Positions 10,571-22,268 of a stretch of DNA of 64,000 bases are shown piece after piece. How positions within the stretch are numbered: position 1 is the first letter of the stretch; the number at the start of each line of letters is the position of its first letter. A program made the position numbers and the translations under genes. Where the stretch lies: positions 181,501-245,500 of the forward strand of contig JAWHQI010000505.1 in NCBI GenBank assembly GCA_033032865.1, read 5' to 3'. The DNA is from Dactylorhiza incarnata (taxonomy: Eukaryota > Streptophyta > Magnoliopsida > Asparagales > Orchidaceae). The notes below the pieces were generated by a model. It was not told the origin of the DNA. It did no database searches and saw only the letters and a list, made by a program, of their open reading frames with translations.

Positions 10571-12685
10571 GATATGAAGTCATAGGTGAAATAATCTTTT
10601 GGACAACCTATGCTTTTAAATATAAGGGTTGGTATATAAACTATGGGTTTTGTTTAATGTGATGAGTTATAAAGCCGCATAGTTTTTTTTTTTACTTTTA
10701 TGAGATGACGATATGTGATAACTAGCACAATTACTAATATTCAATAAGTGACAATGCTAGTATGATGAGTTTTGGGTTTAATGTCATGTCATAAGATTTA
10801 TATTGAAATTGCATGTATTCCAAAATAGAATTTCATATTATAGATCTAGAATAGAGTGATGATTAAGTTTGATATATCTTTATTATTCCTAAGTTGATTC
10901 TAGAATCTATATATTTGTGATATACATGCAATCAATATCAAAGCATATCCATACACCAACTAATGTAAAGAAAACAATATTCATATTTTTATCATAAGAT
11001 TCATAATTCCTAGGTGGTATTATTGTTTTGAGATTTTTCTTGATAGAGCATGAATTATGATTTATGATTATAGAGAATTTTGCATAGAATATATGTTAGA
11101 TCATCATGATGTATGTGATTTCTATTCTTTCTAGACTTACGACAATATGATTTGGTGATTTTCTTTTGAATAAGCATGTTTGATTTTTAAGTCTAAAAAA
11201 TGATGATCATGTAATCATATTAAAGACAAAGATCATATATAGAGTGTTTTGAAATTTATAATAAAATTTGCATTCAATAATTGAATCTATTGATCTTTGG
11301 TTTTGCATGATAATATATGATTTATGATACAATATTCATATATATTCTAATGATTAATCCATAAACTATGTGTTTATTTGAATTTTAGTATTCTATATAA
11401 TTTCAAATCACATAGTTATCATGATATTTTAATAACATTGTAAATGTTATACCTAGCATATAAATTTAAGCATAAACTAAGAAGTGATGCTAGAATAATG
11501 AGTTTTTGGGCAATGTTATTATATATGATTTAATGGAGATAGTGTTGCATGTAATATGAGAAGATTTCAAATTAGTTTTCTTTAGATCTAGAATGAAATG
11601 ATTATTCTATTTGATTTCATATTCTTGATATCAAGTTAATTCTTAGATCTAAATATAATGAGATACATGAAAATAATAGAGATACATATCACACACAAAA
11701 TAAGATATGAAACTATAATATCAATAGTCATCACATATTTCATAATTCCTAATGTTGATAATATTAGATGATTTAAGATGATTCTTGTTAGATCATGAAT
11801 TATGATATATGATTATAGTGAATTTTAGCATATGATATTAATAGATCATGGTTGTGATTATATAGTTCATATTCATCCCTTTTAATATGTAGTGACTGCT
11901 TGTAAAGTGAATATTATACTACATATATATAAAGGACAAAAAATGTTTTGGCTATTTTGAATTGTTTTGTAAATTTTTTCTTTTTGATCTTAATACAAGA
12001 TATCTGAAAGAAAAGGATAACGATACTTAACATAATTTTTCAGAAAATAATAATTAGAGAAATCGGATTTTTTTTATAAAAATAAGCTACCGCCGGCGTT
12101 AGTGATAACGCCTGGCGTTAGCAACTCATGGTTTTTTATTTACAATTTTGAGTTACAATTTTTGATTTAAAAACACATGGTTTCTTTTATATCATTTGAT
12201 TCCAATATTTCTTGATTATGATTATTCAAAATAGGGGGTATCATATGCAACAAAGAAATTAGACAAGAATCAAAAACGTTGCGCATTTTAATTTTTAGCT
12301 TAAGCCCTTTAATAAACCATTTAAATCCATTTTTAAAAATAATTTCATTAGTCTTGAAAATAATTTCTATATTCAAATTATAATGTTAACTCAAGACATA
12401 GATGGGTAAAGGATTTATAAGGATATATATATAAGCAATTTTAAAAGATGAAAGGTAGGTCACTTTTAAGATCATATGACTTTATGTTCAATTTTAATTC
12501 AATTTGATTTGATAAACATTTGGCTTAAGATGTAAAAGTCATATTTCATAATATATCTAAGTGACCTTAACGTGTTGGCTCAAAAATAAAAAATAAACAA
12601 AAGAAAAAACAATTAAGCATATCATGAAGTAGAGTACTGATATTTCATTTTTAATTTATTTCTACTTCATACAATACAATGATTC

Positions 12686-14294
12686 TTAGTGAATGAGAGA
12701 TTTAGGTATCCAAAGGGGACCATGTGTGATGGTTCCTTTGGGTACCCAAATACATTGTGTAGGCTTTTGGAGAGATAGTGATGAATGGGCCTTTACAAGT
12801 GGAGTTAGTGTTTCGTTTTTAATTTTGGGCCTCCATTCATACTTTGGTTGTTTTTCTTTTAAATTCATATTATGATTATTTGACATCTTTTTGGAATGAT
12901 AGTTGTTTGAAAAATAATTCATTTGGGATTTATGTTTATTCAAATTATTTTTCAAAATAAATTGATGTTGATAATCATAATGAATTTTATTATAACGATT
13001 CTTTGAAAATTTATAAGAGTGATTGTCTTTCTTAAGAAGTGATTGTTGAAAGAGTGGGTTACAAAATGTTGTAAATAATTGATTCTTATTTTGATAATTT
13101 TCATTTCCACTCTTTCTTATAGACATACTCTTATAATATGAAGGATAATATTTTATAATTTGATTTTCATGAAAATGAGTTTTTAAATTTGAGTCATGAT
13201 TGAAAATATATTGAGATTTATAATATGACTCTTAAGAATTTTGTGAGGATCATAATTCTTTTTGAAACTAAACTCCTTTTGATTTAATGTGTGAAAATGG
13301 TCCTTTTTAGAAATGATTTTGTAAGTTAATTTATCCTTGTTATTCAAAATCTTATGATGAAATTCATTACATGACATTTGAAAATTTTCAACAAAAGATT
13401 TTAATTGAATTAACTTATAAGTTAAAGCATCATTTTCAACTATCAATTTTTCATTATGTTCTTTAGAAACTAAGAGCCCTTTTTCAATATCCTTGAATTT
13501 TTCTTTTAATAGATTGTAATCTAAACAAGGAATAGGAATAGGAATTTTCTTTTAATAGATTGCAATCTAACACATCAATATTAGATTCTACTTTAGCGTT
13601 TGCTTTTAAAGTTTTATTTTCTAAACGCAATTTGGAATTAGCATGTTTCAACTTTGAAATTTTACGTTTAGCAAATTTAAGCACACGAAATGTAGAAATA
13701 GAATTTGTTACAAAAAAGAAGATTTAGATTTTCTTATTTTGCTATAATTTCCATCTTCTCTTTTGCTTGATGTTTGGTCATCAAATGAGTCCAACATTGT
13801 GACGTTGTATTTTTCTTCCTCCAAGCATGAGTCCTCATCGATTTCTTCTCTTGGATCCATAAGGAATTCCTCGTCGATTTCACTCTTAGATTTATCATCC
13901 TCCAAGAGTGGGTCCTTGTCGATTTCTTTTCTTGGATCCATAAGGAATTCCTCTTGTTCATCATCTGTGGAAGGAAGACTATAAGTATTCTCAAGAAATT
14001 TCCAAACTTCATAAGCAGTAGGAAGTGTATAAATAAGTTTGAAAATATTTTGATCTAATGCATAATATAGACTATTCATAGATTTGGCATTTAAAAACAT
14101 TTCATTTTTATTTAAAATACTTGGGGGCATTTTAATTGTAATATTCCATACTTTAATATCCAAAGATTTAAGAAATTTTCCATAAGAAATTTCCACCCAT
14201 TATAATTTTTACCTTCAAATAAAGGTGGTGCTAAAGATTTTTCATTTATAAGAAAGTTTCCCCTACTAGTAGAAGCGAAATCATGAGACGCCAT
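12686..14294 (-). pseudogene. TE2 broken copia-type gag
   Basis: This is homologous to the TE1 gag. The start MASHDFAS at 14294 lies 34 bases after the PBS. A frameshift in the run after 14196 moves the UBN2-like domain (KSLDIKVWN, YEVWKFLENTY) into another frame, at 13708-14196. A duplicated acidic block (DPREEIDEDS-like, twice) follows near 13830-13945. Further pieces lie at 13484-13684 (coiled-coil part), 13183-13446 and 12686-13126. The last ends in the same WVPKGTITxGPLWIPKS tail as TE1. Several frame changes and stops make a full protein impossible. Confidence 0.87.
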
Positions 14295-14328
14295 TATTCC
14301 TGGTTTTTAAACCGTTTGGAATAACCTA

Positions 14329-14340
14329 CCTCTGATACCA
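14329..14340 (-). other. TE2 primer-binding site (tRNA-iMet)
   Basis: The minus strand reads TGGTATCAGAGG, two bases inside the 5' LTR end at 14343. It is identical to TE1. Confidence 0.92.
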
Positions 14341-14342
14341 CT

Positions 14343-15617
14343 TGTTGGATCTTACGGCGCCCTTAGAGGGGGGGTGAATAAGGGAATAAATTTTTTTTTA
14401 TAATTTTAAGATAATTACTAAATTGTTTTATAATATGTGAAGGTAAAATAACAATTTAGCTAAATGAATAGAAAAATTATGATTTGCAATTTTAGAAACA
14501 AGTACTAAATTGTTTTATGATGAAAGAGATTGAAATAAACAATTTAGATATAGAATTGAAAACTTAGAACACAGTATAATAGAGATTGCGCCAAATGAGA
14601 GAAACCAAGTAAACACAAATAGAGACATGATTATATTATATGAAAAAGTGTTTACAAAAATTGATTTCAATATCGCTTGAAATCGGAGGCGACAAATATG
14701 TAAATAATTTTTTCCTTTTCTATACCGACTCGTATCCCCACGAACCGGTTGGCTTTAGCCTATCCTTCCCCGGATAAGGCCTCAAGCCGCTCTAGCCAAT
14801 CCTTCCCCGGATATGGCATCGAGCCCCCCTAGATCTAATCACCTAGAACTAGTCGCCAACACAAGGCGAATTTCTCCCTAAGTCCTACCCAAACCTAGTC
14901 GCCAACACAAGGCGAATTCTCTAAACGGTTACAAAAAGTATGGAATGGAAATAATGAAAACAATAATAAAACTCCCTATATGAGATCTCTGGAGTTGAGG
15001 ATGAAGGATCGCTGTAGTATAAGCGAGGTTGAAGCGATCGTCCTTCGGATGTAGCGTGACGTTGTCCTCCTCCAGAATTCTCCATTAAGCTTTTTGTGGG
15101 AGATCCATCTTCGGCAGCATAACATCACTGAATTGTGGCACAAGCAACCTCTCTAGAAGTTCTCTTACCAAAACGAGAGAGAACACATCGTTTTATAAAT
15201 CTTGGAGCTAGCGCCTGCGGTATTTGATAGCGCATGCGGTAGCGTTCGTGTGGAGCGGTTGCGAAACCGTCGGCGGTGTGGCGTTGTGCACGATCTTGAG
15301 CTAGCGCCTGCGGTATCGCTAGCGCTGGCGGTAGCGTTAAGGAACTGCTGAGACGGAACCGCTGAGACAAAACTGCTGAGATGATCTTGAGCTAGCGCCT
15401 GGCGTTAGCGCTAGCGCTGGCGGTAGCGCTAGCGCCTGCGTTAACTTCTAGCACTGGCGGTAGTGCTCCATTCAGAAAGTTTGATTCCATGCTGCCTTCT
15501 ACCTGTGGACTATTGTACATATAGTTCCTGCACACTATAAACACACTACAAGCAATATCAAATACAATATGGGATTTGTTATTCTCAAACAAAGGGATGT
15601 GACACACATGTCCAACA
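14343..15617 (-). repeat. TE2 5' LTR
   Basis: This 1275-bp copy has TGTTGG...CCAACA ends. On the minus strand a TATAAAA box lies at 15191-15197. GC palindromes at about 15207-15245, 15298-15340 and 15390-15470 lie just upstream of it. Confidence 0.93.
15207..15470 (-). promoter_or_regulatory. GC-palindrome array upstream of TE2 TATA box
   Basis: Multiple copies of the TAGCGCctGCGGTAGCG-like motif end about 10 bp from the minus-strand TATA box at 15191-15197. This is the same promoter architecture as in TE1. Confidence 0.55.
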
Positions 15618-15820
15618 CTTGTGTCTTCTGTGATTGTGTTTTTCTTTCTGTACTGTGCTGTGCTGTGTGATTTGTGTTTATTTTGCTTTTACACTCACTC
15701 TGGTACATATACATATATCACTATTTTAATTCCGCTATAAATAAGTTAAAACTTTTTAATAATCTATTCCCCCCCCCCCCCCCTCTAGAGTAAAGCTAAG
15801 ATCTAATACCTCACTTTCAG
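15618..15820 (+). repeat. Truncated copia-like LTR end
   Basis: The stretch has a TATAAATA at about 15735, a run of 14-15 C near 15770 and CTCTAGAG, like the poly-C plus CTCTAAGG ending of the TE1 LTR. It is followed by a degenerate TTTCAGAGC where a PBS would be. It joins directly to coding-like sequence at 15821. Probably an old LTR remnant that TE1/TE2 entered. Confidence 0.4.
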
Positions 15821-16137
15821 AGCGGCTGACAGAGGTTTTCGAGAGGCTCATCTGGATGCAGCGGGACCTCATCGGCCAGACGGACGGACACCTGGCAGCC
15901 TTTGAGCACAGGCTGGGCGCTCTCAAAAGGGACTACTCGCACCTTTTCAGAGAGATGGAGCAACGGGGAGCCGGGTGTGAAGCGACTTCCCCCAGGAGGC
16001 ACATCGCGCGGGCAAGGGACCAAATGCATTTGGTCAATCAAGAGCTTACCGCAGTAAGCATGTATTACTACTCGCGAGTGCCACCGAGGACGGGGAGGCG
16101 AGGTCGGTGTCAATGGCAATGGATTCAATACTGAACC
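15821..16137 (+). pseudogene. Unrecognised partial ORF, helical, in the Tat-element 3' region
   Basis: An open frame of about 100 codons is preceded by a CTTTCAG splice-acceptor-like site and contains a GTAAGC donor-like site near 16050. The peptide is Leu/Glu/Arg-rich and probably helical (LTEVFERLIWMQRDL, then FEHRLGALKRDYSHLF). It ends at a stop near 16137. I recognise no family. It lies upstream of and on the same strand as the antisense gene, so it could be an extra exon of it or the tail of another element gene. Confidence 0.3.
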
Positions 16138-16489
16138 TGCCGGCACTCGCCCCCTGTATTCTCCTCACCGCTATTTTATTTTGTAATGAATGTCGAGATA
16201 GCCTTGTCTTATGAACAATCTTGTTGTATTAGATTTTAACCCTATTTCTGTTTCGCACGATTTATTTTATGTTTTGTCGAATACTGATGCCTCGCATAAC
16301 TCTTAGGTTTCGCCCTATGCTTTATCCTGCCCCTCCCGCCTTCCTGCGGAGGACTTTTCGCATGGTACCCGCCACCTGTAGGCAAGTGGGGAGCGAAGGT
16401 GGGGTCGGCTCGAGTTCCGAGGTGTCGGGGCAGCGCGACCACTACCCGCACCCCTACGCCTAGATAACTTCTCGATATTCACATTTTTC

Positions 16490-16498
16490 TATAAATAG
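16490..16498 (+). promoter_or_regulatory. TATA box for the antisense gene
   Basis: TATAAATAG is followed by a CT-rich leader and the ATG at 16626, about 130 bases on. The context resembles a plant RNA polymerase II core promoter on the strand opposite gag-pol. Confidence 0.55.
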
Positions 16499-16625
16499 CC
16501 AGGCCTACCCACCGCATTTATTACTTTCATTTATGCCTTCTTCCTCTCCTTCTCGCACTCGCTCTTGCACTCGTGCCTTTCTCTAGACTTTCGCGTGACC
16601 TAACTTCAACCCCCACCCTTTCATA

Positions 16626-18508
16626 ATGGTTGTAGAATCCGATAGTAGGGTCAAGTGTGCCCAGGCATTCACTTCCCACGATTTCGCGACTTGTGACCTA
16701 TCGGAGGACGAGTTCACGATAGCAATCACGGATTACGTTCTGCCCGGGTTCATTGCGCGTCGGCCTGGAATTCACAACTGTGTCAACCAGTTCTCGCCCG
16801 ACACGCTCGCCATCCCCCTTGATCACTTTAAGGTGGGATTCCGCCTCCACATCTGGCCGGAGCTGCGCCATACCTTCTGATACTTTGGGGTTGCTCCCGC
16901 GCAACTCAACCCCAATTACATAGCCATGTTGGTAGCATTCGCCTGCTACCTGCGCGCGGAGAGGATCGAGTTCAACCTCCCCGTCTTTTACAAATTGTTC
17001 AACTTCCGGGCGAAACACGGAGTCGCCTTCTTCTCCGGCCAGCACCCGCTCAAAGTCACCGGTCTCGCCAATAAGAACAATGACTGGGTTCGGCGCTTCA
17101 TCTTGGTCACCGGTAACTTCGGCAACAACCTTCTCGCTCCCGTATAGGAACAAGAATCGACCTACAAGCCTCCGACGCTGGGAGGTCATGAGGCCAAGCT
17201 CCACAAATTCATCACGGAGCATGGCATGGACGTCGTCCACCTGCGGAAGGACGTCAACTCGCTACCCCCAGTTCTGTCGGGAGATGGTAAGGCGTACTGC
17301 TTCAGCCCTAGCTCTCGCTTATCTCTTTGTCCACCTTTTCTTACTTAGTCAAAAAACTTGATGCAAGAGTACGGGATCTCCCCCTTCATCCGCCTCACGC
17401 GAACGAGGAAGCTCTTGACACTGCCCTAGCTCTCGCGCGAGCTGCCGCCCAACCTGCCGAAAAGATTCGTCCCCCTCCAAGTCCAGCGGCCAGAAGCGGA
17501 AGCCCGAAACCGCTCACGCCTTGTCTCCCTCCAAGCGGTCCAAATCCTCGGCACCCGCCAAAGGCAAGGCGGCCGCCGCCGAGGTTCCTGAGGCGAGCGC
17601 CCCGGCTGATGGGGCTGTCGGGATCTCCAGCGCTCCGGCAGAGGACTCCGCGAGACCGGTGCCGAGAGGGCACCAGAATTTCGGCCTGGGCGAGAAGTAT
17701 GTTGATGAGGCGGGTGAACCCCTGCTTCAGTGGGACCGAAAGGCCAACCGGCCTCGATCTCCACTCTCCTCCCGTCCTGGATGGAGCAGGACACCACCAG
17801 CGGCGAAGCTTACGCCCTATCCTTCGCGCTCTACAGTCGATAGGCCGCGCGGGCTCAGCTGCGTGCCCTCGAGCCCACCCGCATGTCCTTGCGGCGCAGC
17901 ATCAACCTAGCGCGAAACCTTGTCGAGGTTGAGAGAACGCGGGCCCTTGCCTCCTCTGAGGTCGTGTCCTTGACACAAAAGCTGGACGTCGCCGAGACCC
18001 TTCTCGCCAACCGCCCGGTCCGAGAGGTAAGTGCGGTCCTTTACAGACGCTTGTGCTTTCACGCCTCCCTTTTGTTTTCTTGCCCTAACCTTATCGTTTT
18101 CCTTTCTTCCAGAACACCTCGAACGCTGACATTCTACGCGTGCAAGTGGCCAGCCTCGAGGACCAGGATAAGGAGTTGCAGATCGAGAATCAACGCCTGC
18201 GAGACGTCGCAGTCCCGCCACCTCACAGCGAGAAGAGCAATCTGCATCAATACACCAACTATGAAATCGAGGTGATGATGCAGGAGAACGCGCTAGGGGC
18301 AGCAAAGCATGTGTTGCAGGTGTTGCGAGACGCTGGGCTCTTGAAAGAAGGTGGCGAGAGACTCTCTGCTCGGAATGTTCTCCATTGGCTCTTCACACCG
18401 CTGGATGTGTCGGAGGGCAAACCCCATCTTCAACGCGAGAGCGGTGATGTCCGTCCCTCAGGCGAAAGCGGCGAGTCATCAATCAAGAAGTCCAATGACT
18501 CCCATTGA
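16626..18508 (+). pseudogene. Antisense ORF of Tat element, 'putative gypsy type transposon' (PF04195-like) protein
   Basis: The frame from ATG 16626 gives a domain with the order PGF...P.D.F..GFR...WPELRHTF, then APAQLNPNY...LVAF..YL, FYKLFNFRAKHGVAFF and a WVRRFILV-like segment, ending near 17140. This matches PF04195 (Transposase_28), known from antisense ORFs of Tat elements. In-frame stops at 16878 and 17145 break it. A probable intron covers about 17286-17366. A Ser/Ala/Pro-rich linker follows with a frame change. From 17883 a coiled coil starts (NLVEVERTRALASSEVVSL) and runs across a clear intron, 18027-18112, to the stop at 18508. The biochemical role of this protein is not known to me. 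Confidence 0.7.
18027..18112 (+). other. Spliceosomal intron in the antisense gene, 86 bp
   Basis: The donor GAGAG|GTAAGT and acceptor TTTCTTCCAG|AAC are near consensus, with a T-rich tract between. Removing it joins two open frames in phase: 48 codons before and 131 after, both coiled-coil-like. The frame match on both sides is strong support. Confidence 0.8.
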
Positions 18509-18588
18509 AGTTTTTCGCTTTCTTTCTCCTCTTTTGATGTAATTCGTGCTAGGGGCGAGATCCCCTTTTTGTAAGCGGGAACTTTTGT

Positions 18589-18594
18589 AATAAA
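18589..18594 (+). terminator. PolyA signal of the antisense gene
   Basis: AATAAA lies 81 bases after the stop at 18508, in a T-rich context. It is suitable for 3' end formation of the plus-strand transcript. Confidence 0.6.
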
Positions 18595-18599
18595 AAGAA

Positions 18600-19023
18600 G
18601 CATTTATTTATCTTGTTCTTCATTCTTCCCTTTTTACTTACTTTTAATTTTACCCTCTTTTCTTCGTGCCACTCGCGTATAGTTCATGTGCCCGCACTCG
18701 CCAGTACTTGTACAAGGACTGCGATCAAGGCGCTCTCGTCTCAATGGCGTGCGATAAAGTCGTAGACCATCTGCACGCGCCCATACCCTTCTAGAAATTA
18801 GGTGGCGACCTCGACGATTCTGCCAGAAGTGTGACCTTGCCGAGACCGCATCTGTTCTGAATGATTCCCGTGTTTCCTTAGGTAGGCTGGAACCTTGGGC
18901 GCATTCGTCGGTCTAGTGCCCCTCTCGGAGGACCCCACTCGCATACCTTGGGTTGGGATACTTCCCTTTCTCAGATTTCTGTCCTCTTTGTTTCTCACCC
19001 TGAATCATCTTTCGTATTTCCTT
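18600..19023 (+). other. Non-coding spacer between antisense gene and tandem repeats
   Basis: Nothing gene-like was seen. The sequence has scattered 'actcgc' words like the Tat LTR and a partial copy of the following repeat at its right edge. Confidence 0.5.
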
Positions 19024-20335
19024 CCTGCCACCGAGTGAGTCTACAGCCCTGCCAACTATGTGAGAGCCTGGTCAACGGGTTTGCTCAGGGCCAATCACAT
19101 TTTGAAACTTTCTTTCTTCCCGCCACCGAGTGAGCCTACGGCCCTGCCAGCTAGGTGAGAACCTGGTCAGCGGGTCTGCTCGGGGTCAACCACATTTTGA
19201 AACTTTCTTTCTTCCCTGCCACCGAGTGAGCCTACGGCCCTACCAGCTAGGTGAGAGCATGGTCAGCGGGTCTGCTCGGGGCCAATTACTTTTAGAAACT
19301 TTCTTTTACCCTGCCACCGAGTGAGCCTACGGCCCTGCCAATTAGGCGAGAGTCTGGTCAGCGGGTCTGCTCGGGGCCAATCATATTTTGAAACTTTCTT
19401 TCACCCTGCCATCGAGTGAGCCTACGTTCCTGCCAGTTAGGTGAGAGACTGGTCAGCGGGTCTGCTCGGGGTCAATCACATTTTGAAACTTTCTTTCTTC
19501 TCTGCCACCGAGTGAGCCTACGACCCTGCCAGCTAGGTGAGAGCCTGATCAGCGGGTCTGCTCGGGGCCAAACACATTTTGAAACTTTCTTTCACCCTGC
19601 CACTGAGTGAGCCTACGACCCTGCCAGCTAGGTGAGAGCCTGGTCAGCGGTTCTGCTCGGGGCATATCACATTTTGAAACTTTCTTTCACCCTGCCACCG
19701 AGTGAGCCTACGACCCTGCCAGCTAGGTGAGAGCCTGGTCAGCGGGTCTATTCGGGGTCAACCATATTTTGAAACTTTCTTTCTTCCCTGCCACCGAATG
19801 AGCATACGACCCTGCCAACTAGGTGAGAGTCTGGTCAGCGGGTCTGCTTGAGGCCAATCACATTTTGAAACTTTCTTTCACCCTGCCACTGAGTGAGCCT
19901 ACAACCCTGCCAGCTAGATAAGAGCATGATCGTCTGCTCGGGGCCAATCACATTTTGAAACTTTCTTTCACCCTACCACTGAGTGAGCCTACGAACCTAG
20001 CAGCTAGGTGAGAGCCTAGTCAGCGGGTCTGCTTAAGGCCAACCACATTTTGAAACTTTCTTTCACCCTGCCACCGAGTGAGCCTACGACCCTGCCAGCT
20101 AGGTGAGAGCCTGGTCAGCGGGTCTGCTTGGGGCCAACCACATTTTGAAACTTTCTTTCATCCTGCCATCGAGTGAGCTTACGACCTTGTCAGCTAGGTG
20201 AGAGTCTGGACAGCGGGTCTGCTCGGAGTCAACCACATTTTGAAACTTTCTTTCACTCTGCCACCGAGTGAGCCTACGACCCTGCCAGCTAGGTGAGAGC
20301 CTGGTCAGCGGGTCTGCTCGGGTCCAATCACATTT
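19024..20335 (+). repeat. Tandem repeat array, about 14 units of about 95 bp
   Basis: Each unit carries the words CCGAGTGAGCCTACG, GCTAGGTGAGAGCCTGGTCA, GCGGGTCTGCTCGGGGCCAA and ACATTTTGAAACTTTCTTTC. The GAGTGAG word recurs at about 19033, 19126, 19222, 19317, 19413, 19509, 19604, 19699, 19794, 19889, 19978, 20073, 20168 and 20264. Units differ by substitutions and one is shorter (near 19920). The array lies in the 3' untranslated region of the Tat element, a known source of plant satellites. Open frames through it are by-products. Confidence 0.93.
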
Positions 20336-20495
20336 CCATAATTATCATCTTACAAGTTGACACACCATTCATAAAGAAAAACAAAGTTTGAAAATAAACA
20401 TTTTTATTACATGAATTTAAAGTGTAGAAAAATTTCAGGTCATCACCACTCCATGTGTGACCGATTGGCTCACCTTCCACATTTTCAAGGCGATA
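20336..20495 (-). terminator. 3' end region of Tat gag-pol transcript
   Basis: AT-rich sequence between the integrase end and the repeats. On the minus strand AATAAA-like signals occur near 20395-20415. No gene seen. Confidence 0.4.
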
Positions 20496-21859
20496 TCACC
20501 CCAATTTTAGGTCTTCTTCAACGACATAGGGGACCTCCCGATTGAGCTTCCTCACCGCGACTGACCTTCCGGCCGCATCGACCTTTTTTAAGACAAGGCC
20601 CCCCTTCTCGAATTGCTTGATCCTGATATGTTTGTCAAAGTACTTTACCATCCGGCGCTTGACTTCCTCCTGTCGAACGACGGCAAGATCTCGGAGCTCT
20701 TCAATCAGATCTAAAGAGAGTCGTAGTTCCTCTTCATTCTCCACTCCCCATTCTTCGTTGTCTCCTTTTGCGGCCCTTACCTGTGGTGTCTTGACCTCTA
20801 ATTTCACGGGAAGGACGACCTCACAACTGTGAGAGAGCTTGAAGGGGGTCTCACCGATGGCGGTGTTGGGTGTAGTCCTTAAGGCCCATATGACCGAGGG
20901 GAGCTGCTCCGCCCAATTCCCCTTCAAATTTTCTACTTTCTTTTTCAGCAGGTTCACTATGATTTGTTCGCCGCCTCCACCTGTTCATTGCTCCTGGGAT
21001 GATGAACAGACGCGAACCTGAGGTATATTCCCAATTGACTACAAAAGCTAATGAACTTTTAACTAGCAAACTGTGGCCCATTATCTATGACTATGGCATG
21101 CGGGAGCCCGTGTCAGCAGATGATCTCTCCACGTACAAAGTTGCGGATTACCTGGGAGGTCACCTTGGCCAACGCCCTGACCTCCAACCACTTTGAGAAG
21201 TAGTCGATCATGACTAGGAGGAACCTCCTCTGCCCGCTTGCCTGGGGGAAAGGTCCTACCAGGTCCATCCCCCAAATCGCAAAGGGCCAGGGTGTCGTGA
21301 TGCTTCTTAGCCTCTGAGCTGGCAAAAGTTGAAGCGGGGCAAACAACAGGCACTTCTGACATTTTTTTGCGAACTCTGTCACATCTTTGCTCAGGGTCGG
21401 CCAGAAGTACCCTTGCCTCATTATTCTGGACTCCAACATCCTGCTTCCCGAGTGACTGACACACTCGCCAGAGTGAACCTCCTCCAGGACCCTCGGGACT
21501 TCCTCCTCGGATACACATCGTGCCAAGAGTCCCAAAAGGGTCTTTCGGTACATGTCCCCCTCGTGCAACATGTAGTAGGCCAACTTGTGCCTGAAGCACC
21601 TTTGATCTGGGACCTCCTCCAAAAACTTACCCATTGTTAGGAAGGTAATAAAAGGATTCTTCCACGAGGGTCGCTGCTCAATATCCATCAGCTCTCCTTC
21701 CTCGATCGACGAGCAGAATAGATCCATCAAGGTCCCTCCGACCTGAGGACCAGACTTGGCCAACCGATCCGCTGGGGTACTTTCTTCCCTCGGTACGTGC
21801 CTGATGGAGAAGATTCTGAATGTCCCGATGAGGCCCCTCACCTTGGTTAAGTACCCCAT
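20496..21859 (-). pseudogene. Tat integrase region, broken
   Basis: The upstream piece (21113-21859) has the HHCC zinc-binding region (HSGECVSHSGSRML ... CQKC) and the first catalytic Asp in WGMDLVGPF. Around 21000-21110 the frame changes; an IDNGPQF-like second Asp and the EQVEAAN segment with the catalytic Glu are readable across frames. The C-terminal piece (20496-20957) has WALRTTPNTAIGETPF and ends in an FEKGGLVLKKV-like fold. It would insert the element cDNA into the genome. Frameshifts and stops make it inactive. Confidence 0.82.
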
Positions 21860-22251
21860 GAGTGTCGGCTCTCTTGCTTCGAACTCGCCCTCGATGTTAT
21901 TACCATCGAATCTATGAGGACCTCCACATCGTGAACCCCTATCTCCTGGGCCAGACGTAAGCCAGCGATCACTGCTTCATACTCCTCCTGGTTATTAGTG
22001 ACGAGAAAATGTATCATTACGGCTTTCTCTATCTTTACCCCATGGGGGCTTTCCAATACCACCCCTCCTTCCAGAGAGTTTCTTACTGAGGCCTCGTCCA
22101 CTAGTAACTTCCAGGGGACGTGTCGAGAGGCTTGCTCCTCTTCCATTTCAACCACATAATCCACCAGAAAGTCTGCCACTACCTGGGCCTTCATCGATAG
22201 TCGGGGGACAAAAGCGATGTCGAACTCGCTCAGCTCCACTGACCACTTCAC
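21847..22251 (-). pseudogene. Second, archaeal-type RNase H of Tat element
   Basis: The readable motifs are KLLVDEAS (normally VDGAS), GGVVLESP, NNQEEYEAVIAGL and DVEVLIDSM. These are the plant aRNase H landmarks found after the RT in Tat elements. The first part (WSVELSEFDIAFVPR...VVADFLVD) is the connector from the first RNase H. The key Asp and Glu positions are partly kept, but the frame breaks at both ends. Confidence 0.8.
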
Positions 22252-22268
22252 GAGCCTCCCTGAATGCT

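Larger units (their letters stand above)
8213..12685 (-). other. TE2 non-coding interior
   Basis: This is 4.5 kb of AT-rich sequence with no recognisable gene. It keeps the stem-loop (9105-9165), the GC-rich island (10320-10570) and GC palindromes at 9997-10022 and 12084-12122. Between 9660 and 9910 there are three diverged tandem units of about 60 bp with the 'agatttttcataatatgaat' core. Confidence 0.7.
6930..15617 (-). mobile_element. TE2: non-autonomous copia-like LTR element, sister of TE1
   Basis: This is a complete element. Its LTRs at 6930-8199 and 14343-15617 are flanked by the perfect 5-bp TSD CTTGT at 6925-6929 and 15618-15622. On the minus strand the order is LTR, tRNA-iMet PBS, broken gag, about 4.5 kb of AT-rich non-coding DNA, polypurine tract, LTR. 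The LTRs differ by few substitutions, so the insertion is fairly recent, yet gag is already broken. It landed 1 bp past the end of TE1, placing the two 3' LTRs tail to tail. Confidence 0.93.

Noticed and set aside
19024..20335. Regularly spaced repeat resembling a CRISPR array
   Set aside because: The whole 95-bp unit is repeated with no unique spacers and no cas genes; it lies inside a plant retrotransposon.
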